DNA of 64,000 nt from assembly GCF_008973715.1 (NCBI RefSeq), contig NZ_WBOL01000003.1, positions 124,001 through 188,000 on the forward strand, written 5' to 3'. The notes beneath the pieces were generated by a model. The model worked only from the letters and a program-made list of their open reading frames with translations, was not told the origin of the DNA and searched no databases. A program made the translations under genes and the position numbers. Position 1 is the first letter of the stretch, and the number at the start of each line of letters is the position of its first letter. This document shows positions 43,687-53,299 of this stretch, piece after piece. The stretch comes from Nitrincola schmidtii. GTDB taxonomy: Bacteria; Pseudomonadota; Gammaproteobacteria; Pseudomonadales; Balneatricaceae.

Positions 43687-45498
43687 ATGCAATCAACTCC
43701 TCTTTTTTTACGCTGTACAAAATGGAAAGGCTTCACCTTTTCTGCATTATTACTTCTGGGTAGTTCAGGATCGCTTCATGCTTATGATGCAGCCATTGCA
43801 CCGGAGGCTAGCTCAGGTTTAACAAACACCTCTGTATTCCAAGCACAAACTTTTGCTGTTGCTGCTGCCAATCCGTTGGCAACTGAAGCGGGTTATCAAA
43901 TATTGCGAGCTGGTGGTTCAGCTGTTGATGCCGCTATTGCTGTTCAAGCCATGTTGACTCTGGTTGAACCACAGTCAAGCGGTATAGGTGGTGGTGCGTT
44001 TCTGCTCTTATCATCAGATCAAGGGATGCAAGCCTTTGATGGTCGCGAAACAGCTCCTGCAGCAGCCACGGGTGATCTTTTTCTGAATGATGATGGTGAG
44101 CCTTTGGCGTTTATGGAAGCGGCTGCAAGCGGAAGATCTGTGGGTGTACCCGGATTACTTAAAATGCTAGAACTGGCTCATCAGCAGCACGGTGTTTTAG
44201 ATTGGTCCGATCTTTTTGCACCTGCCGTTCAACTAGCTGAAGAGGGTTTCCCTGTCAGTGCTAGATTACACACCCTGCTCGAGGGTGAAACCCACCTAAG
44301 AGAAGATCCTTTGGCGGCAGCATTTTATTATGATAACGGAGAGGCTTTACCCGAAGGCTATATTCTAAAAAATCCAGCCCTAGCTGCAATTCTTCGTCAA
44401 ATTGCTGAACAGGGTAGTCAAGTCTTTTATCAAGGTGATATTGCCGATGATATGGTTAATCGTGTACAGCAGCATCCTGCCGGAAGCGGTGGTTTAACTC
44501 TCGAAGATCTATTGGCCTACCAACCCGCTGTGCGTGAACCTATTTGTACACCCTGGAAAGTCTATGATGTTTGTGGTTTTCCGCCCCCATCCTCTGGCCA
44601 TTTAACCATTATGCAAGTGCTTGGAATGCTGGAATACCTTCCGGTTGACACTCCCGTTCACAACGGTGAACAGTCAGTAGACTGGCTACATCGATTTATT
44701 GAGGTGGCACGATTAAGTTTTGCAGATAGAGCGTTGTACATAGCGGATCCTGATTTTGTGGAAGCTCCCGGTGGTGATTGGAACACACTGCTAAATCCAC
44801 GCTACCTTGCTTCAAGAGCGGCTATAGTGGGCGATCAAAGTATGGGAAATGGTGGTGCTCAGGCCGGCAATCCGCAAGAATTTTTCACTGCATATGCGCC
44901 TCAATCTGATCAACCTGAATATGGCACCAGTCATATCAGTATTGTTGATGGTATGGGAAATGCACTCGCCATGACGACCACTATCGAGGCCGCCTTTGGC
45001 GCGAGAATTTTGGCTGATGGGGGAACTGGATTAGCAGGAGGGTATTTGCTTAACAATGAGTTAACAGATTTCTCGTTTAGACCTGGAGATGCCGAGGGAC
45101 GTCTCATTGCTAATCGCGTAGAGCCAGGAAAAAGACCTCGTTCCAGTATGAGTCCAACTCTGGTGTTTGATACTGAGACAGGTGAGTGGGTTGCCAGTCT
45201 AGGTTCACCAGGAGGGGCTGCTATTATTCATTACACGGCTCGAAGTTTGATAGCCTTGTTGGATTGGCAGTTAGCACCATCGGAAGTGGTAGGGTTACCG
45301 CATACCGTGACGTTAGGCGGTCCTGTATGGTTGGAGACGGATCGTTTTGCACCTGAAACCTTGTCTGCACTAGAGGCCTTGGGGCATGATGTGTCTGAGC
45401 GAGACTTAACCAGCGGTATTCAATTGTTGATTAACATACCTGAAGGTATTACGGGTGCTGCTGATCCTCGTCGTGAAGGGCGGGTGATGGGCGATTAA
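43687..45498 (+). CDS. ggt: gamma-glutamyltransferase
   Basis: Ggt hydrolyses or transfers the gamma-glutamyl group of glutathione in the periplasm and self-cleaves into two subunits. The 603-aa precursor has a signal region to about residue 32 (FSALLLLGSSGSLHAYDA). It also has AANPLATEAGYQILRAGGSAVDAA and the autocleavage and catalytic Thr414 in PEYGTSHISIVD. GTGLAGGYLLNNELTDFS and the RPRSSMSPTLVF segment complete it. AAGGGA fits the ATG at 43687; an upstream GTG was rejected. Confidence 0.95.
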   Translation: MQSTPLFLRCTKWKGFTFSALLLLGSSGSLHAYDAAIAPEASSGLTNTSVFQAQTFAVAAANPLATEAGYQILRAGGSAVDAAIAVQAMLTLVEPQSSGIGGGAFLLLSSDQGMQAFDGRETAPAAATGDLFLNDDGEPLAFMEAAASGRSVGVPGLLKMLELAHQQHGVLDWSDLFAPAVQLAEEGFPVSARLHTLLEGETHLREDPLAAAFYYDNGEALPEGYILKNPALAAILRQIAEQGSQVFYQGDIADDMVNRVQQHPAGSGGLTLEDLLAYQPAVREPICTPWKVYDVCGFPPPSSGHLTIMQVLGMLEYLPVDTPVHNGEQSVDWLHRFIEVARLSFADRALYIADPDFVEAPGGDWNTLLNPRYLASRAAIVGDQSMGNGGAQAGNPQEFFTAYAPQSDQPEYGTSHISIVDGMGNALAMTTTIEAAFGARILADGGTGLAGGYLLNNELTDFSFRPGDAEGRLIANRVEPGKRPRSSMSPTLVFDTETGEWVASLGSPGGAAIIHYTARSLIALLDWQLAPSEVVGLPHTVTLGGPVWLETDRFAPETLSALEALGHDVSERDLTSGIQLLINIPEGITGAADPRREGRVMGD

Positions 45499-45547
45499 TC
45501 TGTATTATCCATTTACTTACCAGCACAAAATTTACTTAGGAAAAAAC

Positions 45548-46387
45548 ATGCAAACGGGTTCTTTATTTGTGACACCTGATTGGGTTATTGAGCATTTAAA
45601 CGACGATAATCTGGTTGTTTTAGATGCCAGTATGCAACAAGTTGTTGGTCGCCCACCGATTGAGTATGAGCGACCAGCGTTTTTACTTTGTGCGGTCGCC
45701 TTTGATCTTGAAAATAGCTTTGTTGATCCTAGCAGTAATTTACCTCATACATTGCCCAGTCCAGAACGCTTTACTCAGTTAGCTCAGCAGTTAGGAATAA
45801 ATGAGGATAGTCATATCGTTATTTACGATAATCAGGGAATCTATTCATCACCTAGAGCTTGGTGGATGTTTAAAGTGATGGGGCATCGTAAGGTTTCCAT
45901 CATGCTAGGTGGGCTTCCTGCATGGTTAGAAAAGGGCTACCCCACTCAAATGCAGCCCTCAGTGGTAAGTGAGTTGGGTGATTTTCGTGCACAGCTTCAA
46001 CCACAATGGATATGTTCGTTTGAACAGGTGCTGCAATCAATTGATGATGAAAGCACTTACATCATTGATGCCAGAGCTTCGGCTAGATTCTTAGGGCAAG
46101 CGCCAGAGCCAAGACCTGGCTTGCGTTCAGGGCATATTCCCAGCGCTTTAAATTTGCCATTTTTAGATATTATGAAGGGTGATGGGTATGACTCACCGGA
46201 AAACCTAACGCAGGCTTTTAAGGACTTAGGGGTTACGCCTGATCAACGCCTGATATTTAGTTGTGGATCTGGAATTACTGCCTGTATTTTATTAGTTGCT
46301 GCTCTGCAGGTAGGCTATGAAAATTTAGCCGTGTATGATGGCTCGTGGGCAGAGTGGGGTGCCAATCAGAACTTACCGATTGAATAG
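45548..46387 (+). CDS. sseA: sulfurtransferase (SseA/rhodanese family)
   Basis: Two tandem rhodanese domains in 279 aa. The first (residues 1-130) is inactive-like, with VIYDNQGIYSSPRAWWMF. The second has the active Cys239 in FSCGSGITA, the CGSG(I/V)TA loop of 3-mercaptopyruvate sulfurtransferases, and the signature RPGLRSGHIPSALNLPF. It probably moves sulfur from mercaptopyruvate or thiosulfate. It follows ggt by 49 bases, so glutathione-cysteine breakdown might be linked, but this is a guess. Confidence 0.92.
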   Translation: MQTGSLFVTPDWVIEHLNDDNLVVLDASMQQVVGRPPIEYERPAFLLCAVAFDLENSFVDPSSNLPHTLPSPERFTQLAQQLGINEDSHIVIYDNQGIYSSPRAWWMFKVMGHRKVSIMLGGLPAWLEKGYPTQMQPSVVSELGDFRAQLQPQWICSFEQVLQSIDDESTYIIDARASARFLGQAPEPRPGLRSGHIPSALNLPFLDIMKGDGYDSPENLTQAFKDLGVTPDQRLIFSCGSGITACILLVAALQVGYENLAVYDGSWAEWGANQNLPIE

Positions 46388-46463
46388 TACTCTAACCAGA
46401 ACAACGACCTTTGTGTTGCAGTTCAGAGCCTGTGTTTAGTTATTTTATGCCTTAAGGAGTGAG

Positions 46464-47336
46464 ATGCTAACTTTTTTACAAGGGTTTGCGATAGGCTTGG
46501 CCATTATGTCAGGACCTTGGCTGTTAGCGGGACTATTCAAGCCTGAGTGGGTTTTACCTGACCTTAGGCCAAATCGTTTTAAAGTCTTTCTGCGTTATGG
46601 TATGGCAATTCCATTTGCCAGTCTTTTGCTTGGCTTGACCTCGCTATGGGGTGGCTTTGGTCCAAGTTTGTTAGGGTGGGTATCAGGGCTAGGTGCCCTA
46701 TTTTTAGCGGTTCCTGCTGAGCGAAGAATTAGAAGATTTCTGTTTCAGCGTCAGGCCCAGCGCTCGTCTAAACAGCATCGTGAACAATTGGATGTTAACC
46801 TTGAGCGTGATGCTGACGATCCTCATGCGGATCAAGTCATTAAACAGCTGAATGCCATCAGAGCGCAGTTGGTTAAACTGAAAGTCAATGTTGAAGTTCC
46901 AGAACGCTTTTATAGCCGCTATGCAAAGTTACAAGCAGTCTTGTCTAAGCGTTTTCAAGCTGAAGAATTGGCGATGCAGCGTTCACAAACTTTACTAAAA
47001 GATGTTTATAAATCTAGCTTGAAGCAAATGGACAGCTTTATCGATATTCATCAGCAACTTCAGTTGTTAGACCTGAACTATATTCAACGCCAATTATCAG
47101 ATCCAAGTATTAAAGGCATCGCTAAAGATGCTTTGTTGCAAAGACAGCAGTTGGCTGAAACGCTAAATCTTGAATCGAATAGCTTACTGGCTGAATTCGA
47201 AAAAACCTTAACTGCACTGGATGCCACGCGCCTTAAGTTAAGTGAGTTAGGACGCTCAAGCGCTTCTGATAAAGATTTGGATCAGGTGTTGGCGGCACTG
47301 GAAAAATTTAATCAGCGACTAACTCATTATCGATAG
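46464..47336 (+). CDS. membrane-anchored helical protein next to telA (possible XpaC-like partner)
   Basis: A 290-aa protein I do not recognise by motif. Two to three membrane helices lie at residues 1-22, 48-65 and 70-88 and end in a basic stretch (AERRIRRFLF). The rest, from about residue 105, is predicted to be almost all helical and coiled-coil-like, with Leu/Gln-rich heptads. Firmicute telA genes are often beside xpaC, which encodes a protein of similar plan (membrane segment plus long helices), so this may be the functional counterpart. AAGGAG precedes the ATG. Confidence 0.65.
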   Translation: MLTFLQGFAIGLAIMSGPWLLAGLFKPEWVLPDLRPNRFKVFLRYGMAIPFASLLLGLTSLWGGFGPSLLGWVSGLGALFLAVPAERRIRRFLFQRQAQRSSKQHREQLDVNLERDADDPHADQVIKQLNAIRAQLVKLKVNVEVPERFYSRYAKLQAVLSKRFQAEELAMQRSQTLLKDVYKSSLKQMDSFIDIHQQLQLLDLNYIQRQLSDPSIKGIAKDALLQRQQLAETLNLESNSLLAEFEKTLTALDATRLKLSELGRSSASDKDLDQVLAALEKFNQRLTHYR

Positions 47337-47384
47337 ATTCTTTTGAGAGTTATTTACAGAGGTTCCAATGTTTGAGAGATGCTT

Positions 47385-48458
47385 ATGAATGAGCCTTTGC
47401 GTTTACCAGCACCAGAAGAGCTTGCTGAGATTTTAAAAGATCAGCTGGAGAGGGTTAATCCAGAGCAGCTTCGTCAATCTGCTAGTGAGTTTGTTAATCA
47501 GTTGCTTAGTAATGATACAACTGTGCAGCGCGTTCAAATTGATACCCTGGGTTTGGAGCAGCAACAGGCGTCTGCTAAGTTAACCCAGCTTCTAAACACA
47601 CCATTGCAAGAGATGTCTTCTCAGTCCAGTAGTGCGCAAGCTGTCACTCGAAGCTTAGAGTCGCTGCGCAAATTACTGAATGGATTAAAGCCAAACAATC
47701 AGCAGTTAGAGTCTAGTAGTGTAACGGCTAAACTAAGCAGTTTAATCGGCCGGTCTCCCGTTAAGCAGTATTTCCGCCGTTTTGAAACTGCACAAGATAC
47801 CTTAAATGAGTTGATTGCTGGTTTAGAAGAAGGGAGAGAGCGCCTAAAGCGTGATGTGATTACACTGAGCCATGATCAAGAAGATATGCGTCAAGCGCTC
47901 AATGCGCTCTCTCAAGCAGCTGAAATGGGGCAGGTGATAGACCATCAACTTGTCGAACGTATCGAAAAGGGATTACTTGAAGGTCATGATCAGTCTTTTG
48001 TAGAGGATGAGCTACTTTTTCCACTACGCCAACGAATTTTAGATCTCCAGCAGCAGCAAGCCGTTTGTCGGCAGGGTATTTTAGCGATTGAACTGATTAT
48101 TCGAAATAATCGTGAACTGGTTAGAGGTGTTGATCGAGCGTTAAATGTTACCTTGTCTGCTTTACGTGTCGCCGTCAATGTTGCTTTGGCGCTGACTAAC
48201 CAAAAGCTAGTACTGGATCATATTGATGCCTTAAACGATACCACCAATCAAATGATCGCTGAAACTGCGACAGCATTACGCCGGCAGGGAACCGAAATAC
48301 AAAAACGAGCGGTATCCGCTCAGTTAAATATGGAAACCTTAGAAAAAGCATTCGAAGAGATGCAAGGTGCACTGGATGAGGTGTCTAGCTATCGTCGTAA
48401 TGCGTTACCAACGTTACAAGCTCAGATCGAACGTATGCAAAGCTTAAATAAAAGGTAG
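47385..48458 (+). CDS. telA: TelA/KlaA-family toxic-anion resistance protein
   Basis: A 357-aa cytoplasmic helical protein of the TelA family, linked to tellurite and other stress resistance. Key stretches are SPVKQYFRRFETAQDTLNEL near residue 125 and LRQRILDLQQQQAVCRQGIL near 220, followed by NRELVRGVDRALNVTLSALR and RRQGTEIQKRA. GAGAG sits 6 bases before the ATG at 47385, so that start was used over one two codons earlier. It lies between a membrane coiled-coil gene and a PH-domain gene. Confidence 0.88.
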   Translation: MNEPLRLPAPEELAEILKDQLERVNPEQLRQSASEFVNQLLSNDTTVQRVQIDTLGLEQQQASAKLTQLLNTPLQEMSSQSSSAQAVTRSLESLRKLLNGLKPNNQQLESSSVTAKLSSLIGRSPVKQYFRRFETAQDTLNELIAGLEEGRERLKRDVITLSHDQEDMRQALNALSQAAEMGQVIDHQLVERIEKGLLEGHDQSFVEDELLFPLRQRILDLQQQQAVCRQGILAIELIIRNNRELVRGVDRALNVTLSALRVAVNVALALTNQKLVLDHIDALNDTTNQMIAETATALRRQGTEIQKRAVSAQLNMETLEKAFEEMQGALDEVSSYRRNALPTLQAQIERMQSLNKR

Positions 48459-48498
48459 AATAGTTAAGTTAAATCACATCATCAGGTTAGGAAGAGAA

Positions 48499-49107
48499 GT
48501 GAAGATGTTATCTAATGAACAAGTTGTCTTAAAAATTCGTCGTAACCCTCTATTTATTATAAGAGGAACAGTAGATCTTGTTATCGCTGGATTTTTTTAC
48601 AATCTTTATCGTAGCGCTGTTTCGTCAGTACCTTTTTGGGACGATTGGCGATTAGTGATTCTCTATAGAACCATGATGGAAGATTTTTTTGATCAAGTTT
48701 TTGCGCTCCCAGCAAGCTGGATTGGGTGGGCACTATTATTGGTTGCCGTCTACTTTTTCTTTCATGCTATTCGTCGATACCTGCATCAGTTCAGTACAGT
48801 CTATACCTTTACTAATGCACGCGTGATGAAAAAAACCGGTATTCTAGGAGTGAAAACCCATGAGCTTTTCCTTCGGTCAGTAGATGGCGTATCTCGCCAG
48901 CAGTCGTTAGTTGGCCGGTTGTTGGGTTATGGTACCTTGCGTATCGCCGGGCGCGGTGTGGATATCCTTGAATGGCATTACGTCAGCGATATTGATGCTG
49001 TTAAAGAAACATTAGAAAAGCGTTTACTTGCTAAAAGTACTAAGCCATCAGACACTTCTGCAAGTGCTTCGAAGGTACCCACATTGGATTCAGTCATTAA
49101 TTCATAA
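48499..49107 (+). CDS. bacterial PH-domain membrane protein (YdbS/YdbT-like)
   Basis: A 202-aa protein with two membrane helices (about residues 25-45 and 75-95) and then a bacterial PH (bPH2) domain: TVYTFTNARVMKKTGILG, ELFLRSVDGVSRQQSLVGRL and YGTLRIAGRGVDILEWHYVSD. The GTG at 48499 has AGGA 6 bases before it; an ATG two codons later is an alternative. It ends the three-gene telA cluster. Function unknown; PH proteins of this kind often sit in envelope-stress or secretion clusters. Confidence 0.8.
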   Translation: MKMLSNEQVVLKIRRNPLFIIRGTVDLVIAGFFYNLYRSAVSSVPFWDDWRLVILYRTMMEDFFDQVFALPASWIGWALLLVAVYFFFHAIRRYLHQFSTVYTFTNARVMKKTGILGVKTHELFLRSVDGVSRQQSLVGRLLGYGTLRIAGRGVDILEWHYVSDIDAVKETLEKRLLAKSTKPSDTSASASKVPTLDSVINS

Positions 49108-49210
49108 AATTTTCATGATTTTTTCTCGAACCCCCGCGTCGAATCACCTATAATCGCGCCCTTTGATTCACTTGGGTTGATAAGGCCCATTTTAGCGGGG
49201 ATTGCCATCG

Positions 49211-50308
49211 ATGCTTCAGACACCCTACTACTTGATCGACCGCAGTAAGCTTAAGCAGAACATGGAAAAAATCGCTTATGTGCGAGAACATTCCGGTGCA
49301 AAAGCCTTGTTAGCATTAAAATGCTTTGCGACTTGGTCGGTTTTTGACCTAATGAGTCAATACATGGATGGCACAACATCCTCCTCCTTGAATGAGGTTA
49401 AACTCGGAAAGCTTAAGTTTCCGGGTGAAACCCACGCCTATAGCGTCGCCTATGCTGATCATGAAATCGAAGAGGTTCTAGCGCATTCTGATAAGGTTAT
49501 TTTCAACTCAATCAGCCAGTTAGAGCGTTTTTCTGATGTTTCTTCTGATCATGTTCGTGGTTTGCGCGTTAATCCACGCGTGAGTAGTTCTGAGTTTATC
49601 ATTGCCGATCCAGCGCGTCCTTTCAGTCGGCTGGGTGAATGGGATCCTAAGCGTATCGAGTCGGTGATTGATAAAATCAGCGGCTTTATGTTCCATAACA
49701 ATTGTGAGAACAATGACTTCGAATTGTTCGATCAAATGTTAACGAGAATTGAGTCAGAGTTTGGTCATCTGCTACATCAAGTAGAATGGGTCAGTTTAGG
49801 CGGTGGTATTCATTTTACTGGCGAAGGTTATCCTATAGATGACTTTTGTAAGCGTCTCAAGCATTTCGCGGATACTTTTGGCGTTCAGGTTTACTTGGAA
49901 CCAGGTGAAGCAGCGATTACTCAGACAGCAACCTTAGAAGTGACCGTTCTGGATACTTTGTTTAATGGGAAGCATTTAGCGGTCGTTGATAGTTCGATTG
50001 AAGCGCATATGCTGGATTTATTGATCTACCAGCAAAGCGCGCGCATGAGTCCGAATGAAGGGCCACACTCTTATATGATTTGTGGCAAATCCTGTTTGGC
50101 TGGCGATATTTTTGGTGAATTTAATTTTGATCATGAGTTAAAAGCGGGCGATCGTCTGTCAATTCAAGACGTGGCTGGCTACACCATGGTTAAGAAAAAT
50201 TGGTTTAATGGCGTGCAGATGCCCGCTATTGCAGTGCGCCATGAGGATGGCCGTGTCGAACTGGTTAGGGAGTTTACCTTCGACGACTTTGTCCATAGCC
50301 TCTCTTGA
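49211..50308 (+). CDS. nspC: carboxynorspermidine/carboxyspermidine decarboxylase
   Basis: PLP-dependent fold-III (alanine-racemase-like) decarboxylase of 365 aa that makes norspermidine or spermidine from the carboxy form. The PLP-binding Lys is Lys37 in ALLALKCFATW, and HHxxN is replaced by HNNCEN near residue 162. GGGIHFTGEGY, EPGEAA and the active-site Cys in GKSCLAGDIFGEF are present. The ATG at 49211 matches the short family N-terminus. The dehydrogenase partner follows after 41 bases. Confidence 0.94.
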   Translation: MLQTPYYLIDRSKLKQNMEKIAYVREHSGAKALLALKCFATWSVFDLMSQYMDGTTSSSLNEVKLGKLKFPGETHAYSVAYADHEIEEVLAHSDKVIFNSISQLERFSDVSSDHVRGLRVNPRVSSSEFIIADPARPFSRLGEWDPKRIESVIDKISGFMFHNNCENNDFELFDQMLTRIESEFGHLLHQVEWVSLGGGIHFTGEGYPIDDFCKRLKHFADTFGVQVYLEPGEAAITQTATLEVTVLDTLFNGKHLAVVDSSIEAHMLDLLIYQQSARMSPNEGPHSYMICGKSCLAGDIFGEFNFDHELKAGDRLSIQDVAGYTMVKKNWFNGVQMPAIAVRHEDGRVELVREFTFDDFVHSLS

Positions 50309-50349
50309 GGCGTATATTCAGCCCATGTGAAAAGTGGAGTTGCGAAAAA

Positions 50350-51588
50350 ATGAAGAAAAACGTTCTGATAATCGGTGCTGGAGGTGTGGCCCAGGTAGTG
50401 GCTCATAAATGTGCGCAACATAATGATATTCTTGGAGATATTGCAATTGCATCTCGAAGTGTTGATAAGTGCGAACAGATTATTACCAGTGTCCATGAGA
50501 AAAACAGTCTGAAAGTGCCCGGTAAATTATCCGGTCATGCACTGAATGCACTGGATATAGAAGCTACGAAGGCCTTGATCAGAGATACCGACTCTCAGAT
50601 CGTTATCAACGTGGGTTCAGCGTTCATCAATATGTCTGTATTACAGGCTTGTATCGAAACGGGTGCAGCCTATCTAGATACCGCTATTCATGAAGATCCT
50701 ACAAAAATTTGCGAAGCACCGCCATGGTATAACAACTACGAATGGCAGCGCCGTGAACTCTGTAAAGAAAATGGCATTACCGCTATTTTGGGAGTGGGTT
50801 TTGATCCAGGCGTGGTTAATGCATACGCAGCATTAGCTGCCAATGAGTACTTCGATAGCATTGACTCAATTGACATCATCGATGTGAATGCTGGCAGTCA
50901 TGGAAAGTATTTTGCCACCAACTTTGATCCTGAAATAAACTTCCGCGAGTTCACTGGTCAAGTATGGTCTTGGCAAAATCGCCAATGGACCAGCAACACC
51001 ATGTTCGAAGTGAAGCGGACGGACGACCTTCCTGTTGTCGGTGAGCAAACCACTTACATGACGGGTCATGATGAAGTGCACTCTCTATCGCAAAACCTTG
51101 ATGTACCCAATGTGCGTTTCTGGATGGGCTTTGGTGAGCATTATATCAATGTATTTACGGTACTAAAAAACTTAGGTCTTTTATCAGAACAGCCAGTGAC
51201 CACTGCAGAGGGTCTAGAAGTCATTCCTCTTAAGGTAGTTAAAGCTGTTTTGCCAGATCCTGCGTCCTTGGCGCCAAACTATACTGGAAAAACCTGTATC
51301 GGTGATATCGTTAAAGGTAAGAAGGATGGCCAGGATAAAGAAGTTTTCATTTACAACGTTGCCGACCACAAAGAAGCGTTTAATGAAGTAGGTAGTCAAG
51401 GAATATCCTATACGGCAGGCGTACCTCCAGTGGCTGCTGCCATTCTGGTTGCCAAAGGGGAGTGGGATGTCGGTAAGATGGCAAACGTGGAAGAATTGCC
51501 ACCACAGCCGTTTTTAGGGCTGCTGAATGAGATGGGGTTACCTACTCGAATTAAAGACGACACTGGCGATAAAGCACTAATTTTTTAA
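50350..51588 (+). CDS. carboxynorspermidine/carboxyspermidine dehydrogenase (saccharopine dehydrogenase family)
   Basis: NAD(P)H-dependent enzyme of 412 aa joining aspartate semialdehyde to putrescine or diaminopropane. The N-terminal Rossmann motif is [18 protein letters not shown], and the saccharopine-reductase-like core has [16 protein letters not shown] and [23 protein letters not shown] lies upstream of the ATG at 50350. Together with nspC it forms the alternative spermidine route found in vibrios and many gut and marine bacteria. A terminator follows at 51608. Confidence 0.92.
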   Translation: MKKNVLIIGAGGVAQVVAHKCAQHNDILGDIAIASRSVDKCEQIITSVHEKNSLKVPGKLSGHALNALDIEATKALIRDTDSQIVINVGSAFINMSVLQACIETGAAYLDTAIHEDPTKICEAPPWYNNYEWQRRELCKENGITAILGVGFDPGVVNAYAALAANEYFDSIDSIDIIDVNAGSHGKYFATNFDPEINFREFTGQVWSWQNRQWTSNTMFEVKRTDDLPVVGEQTTYMTGHDEVHSLSQNLDVPNVRFWMGFGEHYINVFTVLKNLGLLSEQPVTTAEGLEVIPLKVVKAVLPDPASLAPNYTGKTCIGDIVKGKKDGQDKEVFIYNVADHKEAFNEVGSQGISYTAGVPPVAAAILVAKGEWDVGKMANVEELPPQPFLGLLNEMGLPTRIKDDTGDKALIF

Positions 51589-51607
51589 TTTCTTTCTTAA
51601 TATCGCA

Positions 51608-51630
51608 AACCCAGCAATCGCTGGGTTTTT
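51608..51630 (+). terminator. rho-independent terminator of the polyamine pair
   Basis: AACCCAGC, loop AATC and GCTGGGTT, then TTT. It lies 20 bases past the stop of the dehydrogenase gene. Confidence 0.8.
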
Positions 51631-51658
51631 GCTTTGTTTCAATGATGAGTTATATCTT

Positions 51659-53275
51659 ATGTTTAAGTACAATGACCGCAAGCATTCATTCCGTTATCGC
51701 ACAGGAAAGTTGATTGAAAACTTACTTTCAATCGGTGGTATGCGATCACTAGATTCGCAATTTCTGTTTTCATATGTAGTAATGTTCTTGCTCACTGGCT
51801 TGAGCCTAATGTTTGTGTTGCTGACCATCAACAATCCAGATCAACTATTTTGGCTTCACTACTCGGTCTATGCCTCCATTCTTGTTTTAATATTGTTGGT
51901 GTTTGGGCGTATGTTCGGCATGACAGTGATGATGCGCCAAGTGAAAAACCTGCGTGATCATTTACAAATCTTGTCAGAAGGTAACTTTTCTATCCCCATC
52001 GAAGTTGATAACCCCAACAACGAAATTGGTCAAAACTATACCGCTTATAACAAAATTATCATGGGTGTTGGTGAGTTACTGCATAAAGTGACTGTAACCT
52101 CAGGCCGAGTCAGTACCAGTGCTGATCAAGTATCGACCACATTGTATGACACGCGACGTGGAACTGGGATTCAATTGGAAGAAACCGAGCAATTAGCCGC
52201 AGCTATCACTGAGATGGCGGCAACGGTGCAAGAAGTTGCACACAGTGCTGCGAATGCAGCGACTTCTGCCAGTCACGCTAGTCATGCTGCTTCTCAAGGG
52301 CAGTTACTAATAAATGAAACCGTTACCAGTATTCGAAGCGTTGCTGATCGTGTGGCTGAATCGGGTCAAACTATTGCAGAACTGTCAGAAGGCAGTAAAA
52401 AAGTCAGTCAAATTATCGATGTCATTAATGCAATAGCAGAGCAAACTAATCTGTTGGCGCTTAATGCAGCTATTGAAGCTGCAAGAGCAGGTGATCAAGG
52501 GCGAGGATTTGCTGTCGTTGCTGATGAAGTAAGAACTCTCGCACAGCGAACACAAGAATCCACTGAAAACATTGCCGTCATTATTGATCAGCTTCTACAT
52601 CAGTCATCTTCTGCAGTTGATGTGATTCAGCGAAGTCAAACAGAGGTATCTATTTGTGTGGAACGCGCTGATCAGGCAGGACAGACATTAACTGAGATAG
52701 TGAATTCGGTGAGTATTATCTCAGATATGAATACGCAAATCGCAACGGCAGCAGAAGAGCAAAGTCAGGTAGCGCAGGATATGGACCTGAATATTAATAA
52801 GGTTGCTGATCAGGCACGTCGTACCAATAATTATGCTGAACAAACAGTATCGGCAACCAATCAGATTGGCTCTCATATTCAGCAGTTGAATGATGAGCTC
52901 TCTCATTTCAAAACGTTAGTGAAAGGTGTTGATTTAAGTGCGGCAAAATCTGCTCACTTGGCATGGAAAACACGACTGCGCTCATTCTTGGATGGTAAAA
53001 GTAGTTTGTCCTTAAAAGAAGCCGTTTCTCATCACGATTGCGCTTTTGGTAAATGGTTTTACTCTTCAGGTCTTGAAAAGTATGGTCATATGAATGATCT
53101 GAAACTCATTGAAAAACCACATGAAGAACTCCATGCCATGGTGCGTGAAGCAATTAAGTTTAAGGATAATCATGACTTTGAAGGAGCCGAACGCTGCTAC
53201 GATAGGGTGTCAGAGATCTCCGCACACATTGTAGAGTTACTGAATAAGTTAGAGGATTCCGTCGCTAAATCTTAA
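51659..53275 (+). CDS. methyl-accepting chemotaxis protein with C-terminal zinc-binding (CZB) domain
   Basis: Chemoreceptor of 538 aa. Two helices at about residues 35-58 and 63-85 are separated by a very short loop, so there is little periplasmic sensor. A HAMP-like segment follows, then the signalling hairpin [27 protein letters not shown] near 265. The C-terminal CZB domain (about residues 430-530) has [22 protein letters not shown] and PHEELH, the Cys/His zinc site. CZB receptors sense cytoplasmic zinc or oxidants. The ATG at 51659 was chosen since an upstream TTG lies in the terminator. Confidence 0.93.
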   Translation: MFKYNDRKHSFRYRTGKLIENLLSIGGMRSLDSQFLFSYVVMFLLTGLSLMFVLLTINNPDQLFWLHYSVYASILVLILLVFGRMFGMTVMMRQVKNLRDHLQILSEGNFSIPIEVDNPNNEIGQNYTAYNKIIMGVGELLHKVTVTSGRVSTSADQVSTTLYDTRRGTGIQLEETEQLAAAITEMAATVQEVAHSAANAATSASHASHAASQGQLLINETVTSIRSVADRVAESGQTIAELSEGSKKVSQIIDVINAIAEQTNLLALNAAIEAARAGDQGRGFAVVADEVRTLAQRTQESTENIAVIIDQLLHQSSSAVDVIQRSQTEVSICVERADQAGQTLTEIVNSVSIISDMNTQIATAAEEQSQVAQDMDLNINKVADQARRTNNYAEQTVSATNQIGSHIQQLNDELSHFKTLVKGVDLSAAKSAHLAWKTRLRSFLDGKSSLSLKEAVSHHDCAFGKWFYSSGLEKYGHMNDLKLIEKPHEELHAMVREAIKFKDNHDFEGAERCYDRVSEISAHIVELLNKLEDSVAKS

Positions 53276-53289
53276 GATATTAGCGACGG
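53259..53289 (+). terminator. hairpin overlapping the MCP stop codon
   Basis: CCGTCGCTAA and TTAGCGACGG form a perfect 10-bp stem with an 11-base loop. A T-run is not adjacent (AAAGAGGTTTT follows). It lies between convergent genes. Confidence 0.55.
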
Positions 53290-53299
53290 TAAAGAGGTT

